Positions 63,182 to 64,000 of a stretch of DNA of 64,000 bases are shown here, piece after piece. Location of the stretch: contig JAGFBZ010000290.1 of the NCBI GenBank assembly GCA_018398805.1, positions 2,480,001 through 2,544,000 on the forward strand. The letters are read 5' to 3'. The translations under genes and the position numbers were made by a program. Below the pieces are notes generated by a model. That model was not told the origin of the DNA. It did not search any database and worked only from the letters and a program-made list of their open reading frames with translations. This DNA is from Hirundichthys speculiger. Lineage: Eukaryota > Chordata > Actinopteri > Beloniformes > Exocoetidae. Positions within the stretch are counted from its first letter, which is position 1. Each line of letters opens with the position of its first letter.

Positions 63182-63533
63182 ATCCCCTGCAGGAACTGGT
63201 TGCTGTTCAGGAAATGGAGCCCGGTGCCAGCAGGATGATTTATGGCCCTGTGTCCTGGGTGGCACTTGGACCTGATCCCACTGTCAGTCCTGCCTGAGAG
63301 AAGCACTGCATGACCCGATCAGACGCTGCCCAGAACACTAAAGACAATACAATGCCCTTTTAATGTTAAAAGGGAGTTCTTCCCCTTCAGTGTTCCTGCA
63401 GTCCTATGCATGCTCAAGACAGAGAACTGAAACAAAAAGAAGATTTGATTCCTTTGGTATCCTTACCAGGTCATAATTTTACAAATTTGCATTTGAGAAA
63501 TACTGTAATACAGCACTGGACCAAACTGAATTA

Positions 63534-63800
63534 TTGCGCTGGTTAGCACTGTCGCCTCACAGGAAGAAGGTTCTTGGTTTAAATCAGCTGGGATCTTTCT
63601 GTGGAGTCTGCATGGTCTCCCTGTGCTGGTGTGGGTTTTTGTTCCTTCTACAGTCCAAAAGCATATACGGCAGGTTGGTTGAGTGTGAGTTCGTTTAGTT
63701 GTTTGTCTCTGTATGACCTTGTGATGGACTAAAGAACGGTGCCTGATGACCGCTAGGACGGGGTCCACCCCGTCCAGACATGAAATGAAATTGGATGGTT
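63534..63800 (+). mobile_element. tRNA-derived SINE-like repeat
   Basis: The head reads TGCGCTGGTTAGCACTGTC GCCTCACAGGAAGAAGG then TTCTTGGTTTAAATCAGC: an A-box-like TGGTTAGCAC and a decayed B box (GGTTTAAATC for GGTTCGAATC), as in a tRNA-derived promoter. The body continues TGTGGAGTCTGCATGGTCTC and TGTGATGGACTAAAGAACGG. The order matches a repeat common in fish whose head reads GGTTAGCACTGTCGCCTCAC. Pol III activity is unlikely with the decayed B box. Confidence 0.7.
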
Positions 63801-64000
63801 TGATGAATTGAATAGAACTGAACTTAACCTGGTAAAAATGTTGGAGGAGACAATATGGATGACATAAAAACTGCAAGACGCTCGAGCCTGATCTGTTTTG
63901 GCATCCTCTCTTCTCTTGTTTTGGGCTGATGATGAGGCGTAATTCAGCTGAGAAATTGATTTTGCAAGACTTTTTCCTCATCTGTGCAGAAGACACTAAC
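63801..64000 (-). other. mecom: Window end, intronic
   Basis: No recognisable feature. The 177-codon minus-strand frame 63463-63996 runs through the SINE and is a chance frame. The upstream mecom exon with the first part of the PR domain is not present. Confidence 0.55.

Larger units (their letters stand above)
59331..63533 (-). other. mecom: Large mecom intron, part 10
   Basis: No exon evidence. It holds a G-rich patch (59764-59790), a (TC)n run (60058-60075), a GT-rich patch (61005-61090), a T-rich tract (63147-63180) and a CNE-like block at 61215-61420. The minus-strand frame 62106-62540 (144 codons) has no domain I recognise. 62880-63010 is complex but short. Confidence 0.6.

Noticed and set aside
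63463..63996. 177-codon minus-strand open frame
   Set aside because: It runs antisense through a SINE-like repeat and shows no domain.
12071..64000. Search for the upstream mecom exon (first part of the PR domain) and MDS1 exon 1
   Set aside because: No minus-strand frame contains the expected GLGIWTKR or PYVGEQR-type motifs, so I conclude these exons are beyond the window. An eye search could miss a short exon.

Overview
The window is vertebrate, almost certainly teleost, nuclear DNA. The evidence is spliced C2H2 zinc-finger exons with GT-AG junctions, long AT-rich introns with many (CA)n and mononucleotide tracts, and relics of transposon families typical of ray-finned fish (Tc1-like, hAT, CACTG-ended MITEs, tRNA-derived SINEs). 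There is no bacterial or viral gene organisation, and nearly all open frames of 60-217 codons are chance frames.

The only protein-coding gene I can support is mecom (MDS1-EVI1 complex locus, PRDM3), on the minus strand. Six consecutive coding exons are readable, in transcript order: 9719-9585, 2623-2521, 2413-2300, 1703-1592, 1437-1290 and 1140-987. Reading phases are continuous across all five junctions. They encode the second half of the PR (SET-like) domain and the first five zinc fingers of the N-terminal array. The gene continues past position 1 (sixth finger onward). The first MDS1 exons, with the N terminus and the first part of the PR domain, are not found and must lie beyond 64000.

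Upstream of the PR-domain exon at 9.6 kb, a CpG-rich block (about 11.04-12.07 kb) with a good minus-strand splice donor at 11067/11066 fits the internal promoter and non-coding first exon of the short EVI1 form, whose start codon would be the ATG at 2569-2567. The long form (MDS1-EVI1, with PR domain) and the short form (EVI1, without it) would therefore both be made from this DNA.

From about 12 kb to 64 kb the window is intron, on the mecom assignment. It holds old transposon relics, simple repeats, and blocks of complex, repeat-free sequence with homeodomain, GATA, MEF2 or TALE-type motifs that look like conserved non-coding elements. Their conservation cannot be tested from one sequence. 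I found no undescribed system; the most interesting points are the two-promoter layout, a tandem (NAGNAG) acceptor that would add one residue inside zinc finger 4, and the spread of enhancer candidates through the long intron.
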